DNA of 64,000 bases from Rhodobiaceae bacterium. GTDB lineage: Bacteria; Pseudomonadota; Alphaproteobacteria; Parvibaculales; Parvibaculaceae. Where the stretch lies: positions 1-64,000 of the forward strand of contig JAAWWE010000011.1 in assembly GCA_021404525.1 (NCBI GenBank), written 5' to 3'. Position 1 is the stretch's first letter. The number at the start of each line of letters is the position of its first letter. A program made the translations under genes and the position numbers. The notes under the pieces were generated by a model that saw nothing but the letters and a program-made list of their open reading frames with translations, did no database searches and was not told where the DNA came from. Shown in pieces: positions 36,050 through 45,430 of this stretch.

Positions 36050-38743
36050 ATGGACGTTGTCATTGTTGAATCGCCTTCCAAGGCGAAAACGATCAACAAG
36101 TATTTGGGTAAAGACTTCACCGTTCTTGCCTCTTATGGCCATGTGCGAGACCTGCCGTCCAAGGACGGCTCGGTTAAGCCCGACGAAGATTTCTCCATGG
36201 CCTGGGATGCAGATGCCAAGTCCCAGAAGCGTCTGAATGACATCGCAAAAGCGGTCAAAGGCGCGGATAAACTGATCCTCGCGACTGACCCCGACCGCGA
36301 AGGGGAAGCAATTTCCTGGCACGTTCTTGAGGTGCTGAAGAAAAAGAAGGCGCTCGGCGACAAGCCGGTTGAACGAGTGGTCTTCAACGCCATCACCAAA
36401 CGGGCCGTATTGGCGGCAATGGATAGCCCTCGAGAGCTCGACACACAGTTGATCGATGCTTATCTCGCCCGCCGCGCCCTCGACTATCTGGTGGGCTTTA
36501 CCCTCTCCCCGGTCTTGTGGCGCAAATTGCCAGGCAGCCGCTCTGCCGGTCGCGTTCAATCTGTCGCTCTGCGTCTGATCTGTGACAGAGAACTGGAAAT
36601 CGAAGCCTTCAACGCTCAGGAATACTGGACAGTTGAAGCAGACATGACGACCGGCAATGGTGATGAGTTTGTTGCCCGCCTTGTATCTCACAATGGCGAA
36701 CGGCTGGATAAGTTTGATCTGCCAAACGAAAAAGCCGCTGAAGCGGTCCGCGCACGGGTCGCTGTCGAGCCTTTCGCGGTCCAGTCGGTAGAGAGCAAGC
36801 CTGCACGGCGCAACCCGCCTGCCCCCTTCACCACGTCTACATTGCAACAGGAAGCATCGCGCAAGCTCGGCTTCTCTGCGAGCCGAACCATGATGGTCGC
36901 CCAGCGTCTCTATGAAGGGATCGAGATTGACGGCGAGACCACTGGTCTTATCACCTATATGCGGACAGATGGCGTGCAGATTGCTGAAGAAGCGATTGCC
37001 CAGTCCCGCACAGTGATCACCAATGAGTTCGGTGAAGCCTATCTGCCTGACAAGGCGCGGGAATACAAAACCAAGGCAAAGAACGCTCAGGAAGCCCACG
37101 AAGCGATCCGCCCGACAGACCTTGCCCGCCTGCCAAAAGAGGTCAAAGCCCTGCTCGACAACGATCAGGCCCGCCTCTACGAACTCGTATGGAACCGGAC
37201 CCTTGCCAGCCAGATGGAAAGCGTGCGCCTGGAACGCACAACCATTGAAATGGCCTCTGAAGACAAGACCCTCGGCCTCCGTGCCAGCGGCTCTGTCATC
37301 GTGTTTGATGGCTTCCTGAAGCTTTACCAGGAAGGCACCGACGATAAAGACGACAGCGAAGAAGATGGCCGCCTGCCCAAGGTCGCGAGTGGGGACCGGT
37401 TGGGAACCAAAGAAGCCCGTGCAGACCAGCACTTCACTGAACCACCTCCCCGTTTCTCTGAAGCCTCGCTGGTTAAACGGATGGAAGAGCTCGGCATTGG
37501 TCGCCCGTCGACCTATGCGAGCATCCTGGGCGTTCTTCAGGACCGCGGCTACGTTGCGCTGGACAAAAAGCGTTTCATCCCAGATGACAAGGGCCGACTG
37601 GTAACGGCCTTCCTCGAAAGCTTCTTCACACAATATGTGGAGTTTGGCTTCACGGCCGACCTGGAAGAGAAGCTCGACAAGATCTCTGCTGGCGAACTGA
37701 ACTGGAAAGACGTTCTGCGTGAATTCTGGGACGGCTTTACGGCCCACGTGGATGGCACAGCCGACCTACGCATCACCCAGGTTCTCGATCGTCTGAATGA
37801 AGTTCTTGAGCCTCATGTCTTCCCCGAAAAAGAAGACGGCAGCCCAAGACGTGGGTGTCCGTCCTGCGAAGGCGGTGAACTTTCACTCAAAGTCGGTCGC
37901 TTTGGCGCCTTTGTCGGGTGCTCTAACTATCCAGACTGCAAATTCACCCGTCAGCTGACCAAAGGCATGGACGGGGACCCTGCCGCCGCTGACCGCATCC
38001 TCGGCACTCATCCCGAAACCGGCAAAGATGTCGAGCTCAAAAATGGGCGCTTCGGTCCCTACATCCATATGGACCCTGTCGAGGAAGACGAGAAACCCAA
38101 ACGCGCAGGCATTCCCAAAACCTGGGCGTTGGAAGATGTCGACCTGGAGAAAGCGCTTCAACTGCTCTCCCTCCCCCGAGAAGTGGGTCTTCATCCAGAG
38201 GATGGTCAACCGATCACCGCAGGCCTTGGGCGCTACGGGCCCTTCGTGCTTCACAACAAGGTCTACGCAAACCTGGACAGCCCCGACGAGGTCTTCACCG
38301 TCGGTCTGAACCGTGCTGTTGCAGCGATTGCTGAAAAGAAAGCAAATCCCGGCCGCAGGCAGGTGGCCAAACCGCTGAAAGAACTGGGCGAACACCCAGA
38401 ACTTGGCGGGCCGGTCAATGTCATGAATGGTCGATACGGGCCATACGTGAAACATGACAAGATCAACGCCACCCTTCCGCGCGGCAAAAAGCCGGAAGAA
38501 GTGACCATGGAAGAAGCTGTTCAGCTCATCGCTGAGCGCGCCGCCAAAGGACCGGCAAAGAAAAAAGCCGCGAAAAAGAAAACGGCGAAGAAAAAGGCAG
38601 CAAAGAAGAAGACCGCTAAGAAAAAGACAGCGAAAAAGAAGACTGCAAAAAAGAAAACCGCCAAAAAGAAAACGGCGGCAAAGAAAAAGGCAGCTCCAAA
38701 AAAAGATGCGGACAGTGACACGACGGCTGAGGCGACGGACTAA
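36050..38743 (+). CDS. topA: DNA topoisomerase I with lysine-rich C-terminal tail
   Basis: An 897-residue type IA topoisomerase. The TOPRIM domain starts MDVVIVESPSKAKTI and has DPDREGEAISWH. The catalytic Tyr is in ITYMRTDG (about residue 302). One C4 zinc ribbon (GCPSCEGG...GCSNYPDCKF) is visible near residue 602, then topo-C repeats containing NGRFGPYI/NGRYGPYV. From about residue 836 the protein ends in a K-K-K-T-A repeat tail and an acidic end. It relaxes negative supercoils. ATG 36050 is preferred to the in-frame TTG at 36038. The tail likely adds DNA affinity. Confidence 0.97.
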   Translation: MDVVIVESPSKAKTINKYLGKDFTVLASYGHVRDLPSKDGSVKPDEDFSMAWDADAKSQKRLNDIAKAVKGADKLILATDPDREGEAISWHVLEVLKKKKALGDKPVERVVFNAITKRAVLAAMDSPRELDTQLIDAYLARRALDYLVGFTLSPVLWRKLPGSRSAGRVQSVALRLICDRELEIEAFNAQEYWTVEADMTTGNGDEFVARLVSHNGERLDKFDLPNEKAAEAVRARVAVEPFAVQSVESKPARRNPPAPFTTSTLQQEASRKLGFSASRTMMVAQRLYEGIEIDGETTGLITYMRTDGVQIAEEAIAQSRTVITNEFGEAYLPDKAREYKTKAKNAQEAHEAIRPTDLARLPKEVKALLDNDQARLYELVWNRTLASQMESVRLERTTIEMASEDKTLGLRASGSVIVFDGFLKLYQEGTDDKDDSEEDGRLPKVASGDRLGTKEARADQHFTEPPPRFSEASLVKRMEELGIGRPSTYASILGVLQDRGYVALDKKRFIPDDKGRLVTAFLESFFTQYVEFGFTADLEEKLDKISAGELNWKDVLREFWDGFTAHVDGTADLRITQVLDRLNEVLEPHVFPEKEDGSPRRGCPSCEGGELSLKVGRFGAFVGCSNYPDCKFTRQLTKGMDGDPAAADRILGTHPETGKDVELKNGRFGPYIHMDPVEEDEKPKRAGIPKTWALEDVDLEKALQLLSLPREVGLHPEDGQPITAGLGRYGPFVLHNKVYANLDSPDEVFTVGLNRAVAAIAEKKANPGRRQVAKPLKELGEHPELGGPVNVMNGRYGPYVKHDKINATLPRGKKPEEVTMEEAVQLIAERAAKGPAKKKAAKKKTAKKKAAKKKTAKKKTAKKKTAKKKTAKKKTAAKKKAAPKKDADSDTTAEATD
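38556..38703. repeat. Tandem repeat encoding the TopA lysine tail
   Basis: About ten consecutive codon blocks encoding A-K-K-K-T/A recur every 15 bases (aaa-aag-aaa-acg-gcg variants). The repeat is in frame, encodes the tail, and resembles the repeats of the histone-like gene at 25887-26177. Confidence 0.75.
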
Positions 38744-38748
38744 GCGCC

Positions 38749-41097
38749 TTGGCCTCACCCAAAAAGCCACCCACCAAAAAGAAGCGCGACCGCAAGCCCA
38801 AAAAGCCTGACGTGACGCTTCCGACCCGCGACCAGATCATGGCCTTTGTGACAGAGTCGCCAGGCAAGGTGGGCAAGCGCGAAATCGCCAAGGCCTTCGG
38901 GATTTCTGGATCCCAGCGCATCGGCCTGAAGCGCATTCTAAAAGAACTCACTCAAGAAGGTCTGCTCAAAAAGGAAGAAGGTAAGTCTCTTTCCAAACCG
39001 GGCGAGATGCCTCCTGTCGCGGTGATCGACATCACCAAGAGAGACCAGGATGGTGAGCTCATTGCCACGCCAAACAATTGGTCAGATGACACACCGGTCC
39101 CGCAAATCGTCATTGTCCCTGGCGATGCAAATGAACGCCAGCGTGGCGCACCGGCCGGTGTTGGTGACCGCGTATTGGCGCGCATTACCAAGACAGGAGA
39201 AGAAGGCCCGGCTGACTACGCCTATGAAGCCCGTGTAATTCGCCGCATCGGTAAGGGCAATGAGAACTTTCTCGGCATCTTCCGCAAGACGCCCACCGGC
39301 GGACGCATTGTCCCGGTCGACAAAAAAGCCCGCAACGAATACGAAGTCACCCGCCCCCACATTGGCGAAGCGGAAGAAGGCGACCTTGTTCTGGTCGAAG
39401 CCATGCCGGGACCGCGCTACGCCCCTCGCCGCGCGAAGGTCAAAGAAACCTATGGCCGCGGCGACGAACAGCGCTCCATCAGCCTGATCGCCATTCATGC
39501 CCATGGCATTCCAGACGAATTCCCTGATACCGTCATCGCAGCAGCGGACGCGGCAAAGCCGGTACAAATCAGCAAGGCGCGCGATGATCTGCGCAACGTG
39601 CCCCTCATCACAATCGACCCGCCAGATGCACGCGATCATGACGATGCGGTTGCTGCACTCTCAGACGATGATCCTAAAAACCAGGGTGGCTGGATCGTCT
39701 ATGTCGCCATCGCTGATGTCTCCCACTATGTGCAAAGCGGCGGACTTCTGGACAAGGAGGCGCTGAAGCGCGGCAACTCGACCTACTTCCCGGATCGGGT
39801 CGTGCCGATGCTGCCCGAACGCATCTCAAACGATCTCTGTTCGCTCCGCGAAGGTGAAGACCGGCCCTGCCTTTCGGTCCGCATGGTATTTGACAAAAAC
39901 GGCCAGAAGAAGAGCCACAAGTTCATGCGCGGCATAATGCGCTCAGCGGCAAAGCTCTCCTACGCAGAAGCCCAGGCAGCGTTTGAAGGCAATCCGGATC
40001 CGCGCTTTGCAGAGCTCCAGCGCGAAGTAATCGAACCGCTGTGGCAGGCTTATCAAGCCATGTCGAAAGCAAGGGACAAACGCGGGCCCCTCGCATTGGA
40101 CCTGCCGGAACATAAGATCGTCATTGACCGGCAAGTTGGCAAAATCAGTGAGATCAAAATTGCCGACAAGTTTGAATCTATGCGGGTCATCGAAGAATGT
40201 ATGATCCAGGCGAATGTCTGTGCGGCAGAGTCGCTTGAAGCGAAAAAATCTCCACTCATCTACCGTATCCACGACGCACCAAGTCGCGAGAAGCTCATGG
40301 CTTTGTCCGAGTTTCTTGAAACACTGGACATGAAAGTCGCCAAAGGTGCGGTCATGAAGCCCGCCCAGTTCAATCAGATCCTGGCAAAGGTGAAAGACAC
40401 CGAATACGCCCAGATGGTGAGCGACGTGGTGCTGCGAAGCCAGGCGCAAGCGATCTACTCAACCGACAATCTTGGGCACTTTGGATTGAACCTGCGCCGC
40501 TATGCGCACTTCACCTCGCCCATCCGGCGATATGCTGACCTTATTGTTCATCGCAGTCTTATCAGCGCGCTGAAGCTCGGGGATGATGGGCTGAGCGACG
40601 ATGATGTTAAGCTGATGTCGCAGACAGCCGAGCACATTTCGCAAACCGAACGGCGCTCCATGGTCGCTGAGCGCGATTCAAATGATCGCTACATCGCGTC
40701 CTATCTGGAAAAACAGATTGGCGCTGAGTTTACAGGGCGCATTTCCGGCGTGACGCGCTTTGGCCTTTTCATCCGCTTGAGCGATACCGGTGCCGACGGG
40801 CTCATCCCCATCGCAAGTCTCGACAATGATTTCTATCACCATGATGAGGGCGCCCATGCACTCATCGGCGACAGGACCGGCATTCGCTATCGGATCGGGG
40901 ACCCAGTTCGCGTTCGACTGGAAGAAGCAACACCGGTAACCGGTGGCCTGCGCTTCACCATGCTCGAAGGCGGGACAGAGGGAACAGGCAAACGCCGCGG
41001 TAAAAACGGTGGGCGTCCAGGTGGAGGCCGCAAACCCTTCAAACGCAGCGGCGGACGAAAAGGCAGGCCCCAAGGGCGAAAACAGGGGAAAAAGTGA
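38749..41097 (+). CDS. rnr: Ribonuclease R
   Basis: A 782-residue 3'-5' exoribonuclease. An N-terminal winged-helix region (PTRDQIMAFVTESPGKVGKREIAKAF) leads to cold-shock domains, and the RNB domain has DPPDARDHDDAVAA with the catalytic Asp residues. A C-terminal S1 domain and a strongly basic G/R/K tail follow. RNase R degrades structured RNA and processes rRNA. The start is TTG 38749, five bases after the topA stop; the first ATG (38840) would remove part of the winged helix. Translation likely couples to topA. Confidence 0.95.
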   Translation: MASPKKPPTKKKRDRKPKKPDVTLPTRDQIMAFVTESPGKVGKREIAKAFGISGSQRIGLKRILKELTQEGLLKKEEGKSLSKPGEMPPVAVIDITKRDQDGELIATPNNWSDDTPVPQIVIVPGDANERQRGAPAGVGDRVLARITKTGEEGPADYAYEARVIRRIGKGNENFLGIFRKTPTGGRIVPVDKKARNEYEVTRPHIGEAEEGDLVLVEAMPGPRYAPRRAKVKETYGRGDEQRSISLIAIHAHGIPDEFPDTVIAAADAAKPVQISKARDDLRNVPLITIDPPDARDHDDAVAALSDDDPKNQGGWIVYVAIADVSHYVQSGGLLDKEALKRGNSTYFPDRVVPMLPERISNDLCSLREGEDRPCLSVRMVFDKNGQKKSHKFMRGIMRSAAKLSYAEAQAAFEGNPDPRFAELQREVIEPLWQAYQAMSKARDKRGPLALDLPEHKIVIDRQVGKISEIKIADKFESMRVIEECMIQANVCAAESLEAKKSPLIYRIHDAPSREKLMALSEFLETLDMKVAKGAVMKPAQFNQILAKVKDTEYAQMVSDVVLRSQAQAIYSTDNLGHFGLNLRRYAHFTSPIRRYADLIVHRSLISALKLGDDGLSDDDVKLMSQTAEHISQTERRSMVAERDSNDRYIASYLEKQIGAEFTGRISGVTRFGLFIRLSDTGADGLIPIASLDNDFYHHDEGAHALIGDRTGIRYRIGDPVRVRLEEATPVTGGLRFTMLEGGTEGTGKRRGKNGGRPGGGRKPFKRSGGRKGRPQGRKQGKK

Positions 41098-41192
41098 CTT
41101 TTGGCGGGTTTTGCCGCGCGTCACCCTGCCACATTGGCTAAATCCTTGCTGCCGACCATGTTATCGTCACAACGGTCGGTCGGAGAAAGCCC

Positions 41193-41588
41193 ATGACAAG
41201 TATTGCAGATGCACCAGTCGAACATCGCTCAGTCTGGCAATCCATCCGCAGAGGGGCTGCCTTCAAATGCCCGTCCTGCGGTGAAGGACAGGTTTTCCGG
41301 AAATATCTAAAAGTCGCCGACAATTGCGGTGAATGTGGCGAAGAACTTCATCACCACCGCGCAGATGATGCGCCGCCCTATTTCACCATCTTCATCGTCG
41401 GCCACATTGTGGTGCCTGCCATGCTCTGGATTGAAATGGCCTATCGGCCCGACGCCTGGATCCATGCCGCGGTCTGGGGCCCGCTGACTTTGGCACTTAC
41501 GCTCACTATCCTGCCCATCACCAAAGGGGCCGTTGTGGGCATGCAATGGGCGGTCAGGATGCACGGCTTTGGCGGGCACGAGGACTAG
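41193..41588 (+). CDS. DUF983 membrane protein
   Basis: A 131-residue protein with a zinc-ribbon-like CPSCGEGQVF...CGECGEEL, then AADDAPPYFTIFIVGHI-like DUF983 helices. The Cys pairs probably bind Zn and sit in the cytoplasm before two or three transmembrane segments. In other alphaproteobacteria DUF983 lies in the topA-rnr neighbourhood, as here. Its function is not settled. GGAGAAAG precedes the ATG. Confidence 0.88.
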   Translation: MTSIADAPVEHRSVWQSIRRGAAFKCPSCGEGQVFRKYLKVADNCGECGEELHHHRADDAPPYFTIFIVGHIVVPAMLWIEMAYRPDAWIHAAVWGPLTLALTLTILPITKGAVVGMQWAVRMHGFGGHED

Positions 41589-41660
41589 CAAACGTAGCGT
41601 TTTGCTTGGCTCTCAAGCGCATCTAGACAGACTCAGACGCAAAAGGCACATTGACGATAA

Positions 41661-41686
41661 GGGCGTGACCGCCGGTCGCGCCTTTT
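41661..41686 (+). terminator. Terminator after the DUF983 gene
   Basis: A GC-rich hairpin (GGCG-T-GACC pairing with GGTC-G-CGCC across a three-base loop) is followed by five T residues. It would end the dprA-topA-rnr-DUF983 transcript before the Nudix pair. Confidence 0.75.
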
Positions 41687-41704
41687 TCACGTTTGGAGGG
41701 TGCG

Positions 41705-42484
41705 ATGGCGACGAACAAAAAAAGCAGCAAAACAGCCAAGGGGGCATTTGACCCTAAAGAGGCCCGCAATCAGGAATACCGGCAGGACAAAACGCCTGCT
41801 GTCCGCCCAAAGGAAGCCGCAACCCTCATCATCGTGCGACGCGATGCGGCAAAGCCCCGCATTCTCATGGGAAAGCGGGCCGCTGGCCACAAATTCATGC
41901 CCAACAAGTTCGTCTTTCCAGGCGGACGAATGGATGCAGCTGACAGCCGGGTGAAAGCCCATAAAGGCCTGCGTGCGCCCGTGGAACGTCGCCTTCTGGA
42001 TCGTATGCGCGGCACACCCAGCCCCAACAAAGCACGTGGCCTTGCCATGGCAGCTATCAGAGAGACATTTGAAGAAACAGGCCTTGTGATCGGTAAAAAG
42101 GTGAGCGAACCGCTGCAAACCCGTAACCCCGAATGGCAGGCATATTACAACGAGCATGTCGCGCCCGACCTGTCCGCGGTGGATTTCATCGCCCGTGCCA
42201 TAACGCCTCCCTACCGGAACCGCCGCTTCGACACCCGTTTCTTCATGATCGATGCCGATCAGATCCAGGGGGATCTTCATGATACGGATCGCGCTTCCGG
42301 CGAGCTTCTAGAGCTGCACTGGTTGGAAATCAGCGACGCCTTTGACCTTGATCTGCCGAACATCACGCGGATGATTTTGAGCGAAATGCAGGAACGGTTG
42401 GACCTGCCCAAACCTGCCCAGGCTCGGCGACCCGTCCCCTTTGTTCATTTTCGCGGTGCGAACCCTGTCAGAGACACTCTATGA
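41705..42484 (+). CDS. Nudix hydrolase (first of tandem pair)
   Basis: A 259-residue Nudix protein. The box is present as AMAAIRETFEETGLV with the R-E-T-F-E-E-T-G core; the Gly arm is ARGLAM. The N-terminal arm is basic (KKSSKTAKGAFDP). It hydrolyses nucleoside diphosphate derivatives such as CoA, ADP-ribose or NADH types; specificity is not predictable. GGAGG precedes ATG 41705. Its last four bases overlap the second Nudix gene. Confidence 0.9.
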   Translation: MATNKKSSKTAKGAFDPKEARNQEYRQDKTPAVRPKEAATLIIVRRDAAKPRILMGKRAAGHKFMPNKFVFPGGRMDAADSRVKAHKGLRAPVERRLLDRMRGTPSPNKARGLAMAAIRETFEETGLVIGKKVSEPLQTRNPEWQAYYNEHVAPDLSAVDFIARAITPPYRNRRFDTRFFMIDADQIQGDLHDTDRASGELLELHWLEISDAFDLDLPNITRMILSEMQERLDLPKPAQARRPVPFVHFRGANPVRDTL

Positions 42485-43164
42485 ACATAGCCAAACCCAA
42501 CACAGGCAAAGCGGTAAAACCCCGCGACGCTGCCTCGCTGGTGCTTGTTGATGAAACAGGCTCAGAGCCACGCATCCTCATGGGCAAACGCCACGCCAAA
42601 ATGAACTTCATTCCGGATGCCTTCGTGTTCCCGGGCGGCAAGCTCGACCCGCATGACCATGAGGCCCTTCCCGCGACCCCGCTGCCTGGCGACCCAAGTC
42701 TCGGGCACACTGGTGCGCCTAAAGCCAAAACGCTGGCGCTTGCAATGGCAGCGGTGAGAGAGACCTTTGAAGAGACAGGTATGCTGCTCGCGGACAAAGG
42801 CGATATTGGTCCAGCGACAGGTGAAACCTGGGGTCAGTTCCGAGATATGGGCGTGGCACCGGCGCTCCACCACGTGTCCTTTATGGCGCGTGCCATTACG
42901 CCTGTGCAAAGCCCGATCCGGTTCCATGCGCGTTTTTTCAAAGCCAATGCGTCAGCCCTCACAGGCATACTCAAAGGCAGTGGGGAACTCAGCGAGATTG
43001 ACTGGTATCCCCTGTCAGAGGCTTTGAAACTGCCCATCATCGACGTCACCGAATTTGTGCTTACAGAACTCAAAAACGCAGCGGAAGGTAATCCCCGAGC
43101 TCTGCCGCCGCTTTATTGTTACCTTAACGAAAAACCCAGGGTCCTCGAACCGAAGAGACCATGA
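42481..43164 (+). CDS. Nudix hydrolase (second of tandem pair)
   Basis: A 227-residue Nudix protein whose box reads LAMAAVRETFEETGML. FVFPGGKLDP, the early loop, matches FVFPGGRMDA in the neighbour, and VSFMARAITP recurs in both as I(A)RAITP. The two are paralogues of clearly diverged sequence. Overlap with the preceding gene is of the ATGA type. Possible role: clearing damaged or toxic nucleotide-linked metabolites (inference). Confidence 0.9.
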   Translation: MNIAKPNTGKAVKPRDAASLVLVDETGSEPRILMGKRHAKMNFIPDAFVFPGGKLDPHDHEALPATPLPGDPSLGHTGAPKAKTLALAMAAVRETFEETGMLLADKGDIGPATGETWGQFRDMGVAPALHHVSFMARAITPVQSPIRFHARFFKANASALTGILKGSGELSEIDWYPLSEALKLPIIDVTEFVLTELKNAAEGNPRALPPLYCYLNEKPRVLEPKRP

Positions 43165-43190
43165 GTCCCACCCCGCCAGCAGGAACGTGA

Positions 43191-44381
43191 ATGGCAGACA
43201 TTGCTAACATTGCAAAAGACCTGACGCCACGCGAGCGGACCATCAGTCTTGCTGCAGTCATTGCCTGCATCACCGCGGTCGGGATCGGCATGGGTGTTTC
43301 GATCCCTCTGCTCGCAATCCTGCTGGAACGTCAGGGTGTATCGAGCACACTCATTGGCCTCAATACGGCAATGCCGTCGCTTGCCACCCTGGCAATCACC
43401 CCCTTCATTGCCCCACTGTTGCGGCGGATTTCCACGGGATCGTTTCTGCTGCTGTGCCTCGCAACATCCGCGATCTGCATGCCGCTCTATTTTGTGTTCA
43501 ACAACATCTGGATCTGGTTTCCGCTGCGCTTCATCAATGGCCTTGCGCTTACCGGCCTCTTCGTTGTGAGCGAATTTTGGATCAACCAACTCGCGACGGA
43601 CAAAAACCGCGGCTTCCTGATTGGGATTTATGGCACCATCTTGTCCGCAGGGTTCGCAGTCGGACCATTGGTTCTCCTCACCATCGGTCCGGACGGAATC
43701 ACACCCTTTCTGATCGTGAGTACACTGACACTGCTGTCTGCTATTCCCATCATCCTTGCGCGGAAACTCGCTCCGCAGGTGACGGAGAAGCCAAGCCATG
43801 GCTTGCTGGCGTTCCTTACGGTAGCACCTGCTGCAACATTGGCGGGATTGGTCTACGGGGCAACAGAAACCAACATGTTCAACATGTTGCCCATCTATGC
43901 CCTGAGGGTCGGGCTGACAGAAAACCTCGCAGCACTCATCCTGACGATTTTCGCGGCCGGCAATGTTCTCTTTCAGATCCCGATCGGCCTGGCATCTGAC
44001 CGGTTCGACAGACGCACCGTTCTGCTCATTTGCGCAGGTTTCGGTTTTGCTGGCACCGCTCTTCTTCCAGTCGTGTCTCAAAACATCTGGGTGTTCCTAC
44101 CAAGCCTCTTTATCTTTGGCGGCGTTGTTGTCGGCATGTACACAGTCGGCCTGGCGCTGTTGGGAGAAAGGTTCAAAGGGGCTGATTTGGCGGCGGCCAA
44201 CTCCGCCTTTGTCCTCATGTTCTCAACAGGTGGCCTCTTGGGCCCCCCAATCGCTGGCGCTGCAATGGACGTTTGGGATCCCCATGGCCTCGCCATCGCC
44301 ATGGCAGCCATATGCGGTATCTACCTCCTCATTGTGGGCTGGCGCTGGTCAGGCGGGAAATCCACAGAAAAGCTCGAATAA
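43191..44381 (+). CDS. MFS transporter
   Basis: A 396-residue protein with twelve predicted helices and the MFS mid-loop motif (LASDRFDRRTVLLI, resembling GxxxDRxGRR). The N-terminal half contains AIPILLA-type charged turns. It probably moves a small solute or exports a drug; substrate unknown. It starts 26 bases after the second Nudix gene and is likely cotranscribed. Confidence 0.88.
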   Translation: MADIANIAKDLTPRERTISLAAVIACITAVGIGMGVSIPLLAILLERQGVSSTLIGLNTAMPSLATLAITPFIAPLLRRISTGSFLLLCLATSAICMPLYFVFNNIWIWFPLRFINGLALTGLFVVSEFWINQLATDKNRGFLIGIYGTILSAGFAVGPLVLLTIGPDGITPFLIVSTLTLLSAIPIILARKLAPQVTEKPSHGLLAFLTVAPAATLAGLVYGATETNMFNMLPIYALRVGLTENLAALILTIFAAGNVLFQIPIGLASDRFDRRTVLLICAGFGFAGTALLPVVSQNIWVFLPSLFIFGGVVVGMYTVGLALLGERFKGADLAAANSAFVLMFSTGGLLGPPIAGAAMDVWDPHGLAIAMAAICGIYLLIVGWRWSGGKSTEKLE

Positions 44382-44410
44382 GTGCCCAAAACTGGCCAAA
44401 TTCCGGCCTC

Positions 44411-44438
44411 TTGACTTCTCCGCTCCGCTGGTTAGTCT
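44411..44438 (+). promoter_or_regulatory. Putative sigma-70 promoter of rpmG
   Basis: TTGACT at 44411-44416 and TAGTCT at 44433-44438 are spaced by 16 bases, close to the consensus. They end 63 bases before the rpmG ATG and match the independent expression expected for this ribosomal protein gene. Confidence 0.45.
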
Positions 44439-44501
44439 GCGGCAACTTTTTCAAGGGCGCGGGAATCTACCCAAGCGCCTGTTTTATTTGAGGATTTGGT
44501 G

Positions 44502-44669
44502 ATGGCGAAGCCAACCACGATCAAGATCAAGCTGGAAAGCACAGCTGGCACAGGCTTCTACTATGTAGCCAAGAAAAACGCGCGGACCATGACCGAAAAG
44601 ATGGTCGTAAAAAAATATGACCCGGTTGTCCGCAAGCACGTTGAATTCAAGGAAACCAAAATCAAATGA
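44502..44669 (+). CDS. rpmG: Ribosomal protein L33
   Basis: A 55-residue protein, encoded by a frame too short for most gene callers. It starts [13 protein letters not shown], has the L33 segment [14 protein letters not shown] and ends [18 protein letters not shown]. The length and sequence match bacterial L33 of the Cys-less type, a 50S subunit protein. GAGGATTTGGTG precedes the ATG. A strong terminator follows 33 bases after the stop. Confidence 0.96.
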   Translation: MAKPTTIKIKLESTAGTGFYYVAKKNARTMTEKMVVKKYDPVVRKHVEFKETKIK

Positions 44670-44701
44670 TTTTGGCCGACCTTCCGAAGGTCGACACAAC
44701 G

Positions 44702-44735
44702 AAAAAGGCAGGCCATCGCGCCTGCCTTTTCTTTT
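44702..44735 (+). terminator. Rho-independent terminator of rpmG
   Basis: An 11-bp stem (44703-44713 with 44720-44730) encloses a six-base loop and is followed by CTTTT. It isolates rpmG from the HAD hydrolase gene. Confidence 0.92.
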
Positions 44736-44767
44736 GTCCAAAATTTGACAACCAGGGGCTTTGACAG

Positions 44768-45430
44768 ATGCCACTCGCCTCCTTCGATGCCGTCTTGTTT
44801 GACATGGACGGAACCCTCATCGACACAGAAAGCCAGTATCTCGAGGAATGGGTCCGCGCGGCGGCGTTACAAGGTTTCGAACTCAAGCAGGACCTGTGGC
44901 ATCAAATGCTCGGTCGCCCGACGGTTGATTGTCATCGGTTGGTGCAAGATGCGTTTGGTGCCGGTTTCCAGCTGGACGTGTTTGCAACGGAATATAGGTC
45001 GCGCCTCAATCAGAGATTGCAAGATCACGTGCCGGTTATGCCAGGTGTAGTGAATTTGCTGCATGACCTGAAAGCTCAAGGCACCCCTCTCGCTGTCGCA
45101 ACTTCTGCAACGCGCAGAAGCGCTGACACCTATCTCGCAACAGCAGGCTTGAGAGACTTTTTCAGCCACGTGGTAACCAGAGATGATGTGAACCAGGGAA
45201 AGCCCCACCCAGAACCCTTCCAAAAGGCAGCAGCGGCCCTTTCAATCGCTCCTGAGCGCTGTATCGCATTAGAGGATACGGAAGCAGGCATACGTTCAGC
45301 GCACGGCGCTGGCGCGATCCCCATCATGATCCCGTCTATCAAGCAGCCGGCAAACGATGTTGCGGAGCTCTGCCATCTCGTCTGCAAAGACATGAGCGAG
45401 GTTCATGAGCACCTGAAACAGGCGCTTTAA
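44768..45430 (+). CDS. HAD-family hydrolase (beta-phosphoglucomutase-like)
   Basis: A 220-residue HAD phosphatase. Motif I is FDMDGTLIDTES, a C1 helical cap follows, the motif II Thr is in ATSATRRS, and the motif III Lys is in GKPHPEPF. Motif IV is CIALEDTEAGI. The plan resembles phosphoglucomutase/phosphatase-like members such as GPH/YniC. It dephosphorylates a small sugar phosphate or related metabolite; substrate unknown. AGGGG precedes the ATG. Confidence 0.92.
   Translation: MPLASFDAVLFDMDGTLIDTESQYLEEWVRAAALQGFELKQDLWHQMLGRPTVDCHRLVQDAFGAGFQLDVFATEYRSRLNQRLQDHVPVMPGVVNLLHDLKAQGTPLAVATSATRRSADTYLATAGLRDFFSHVVTRDDVNQGKPHPEPFQKAAAALSIAPERCIALEDTEAGIRSAHGAGAIPIMIPSIKQPANDVAELCHLVCKDMSEVHEHLKQAL

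Noticed and set aside
36047..37747. 566-codon minus-strand frame opposite topA
   Set aside because: A shadow of the highly biased topA codons; its translation has no domain.
43119..44081. 320-codon minus-strand frame opposite the MFS gene
   Set aside because: Composition is Gln/Arg-rich and it has no helices of its own; it is antisense to a real transporter gene.
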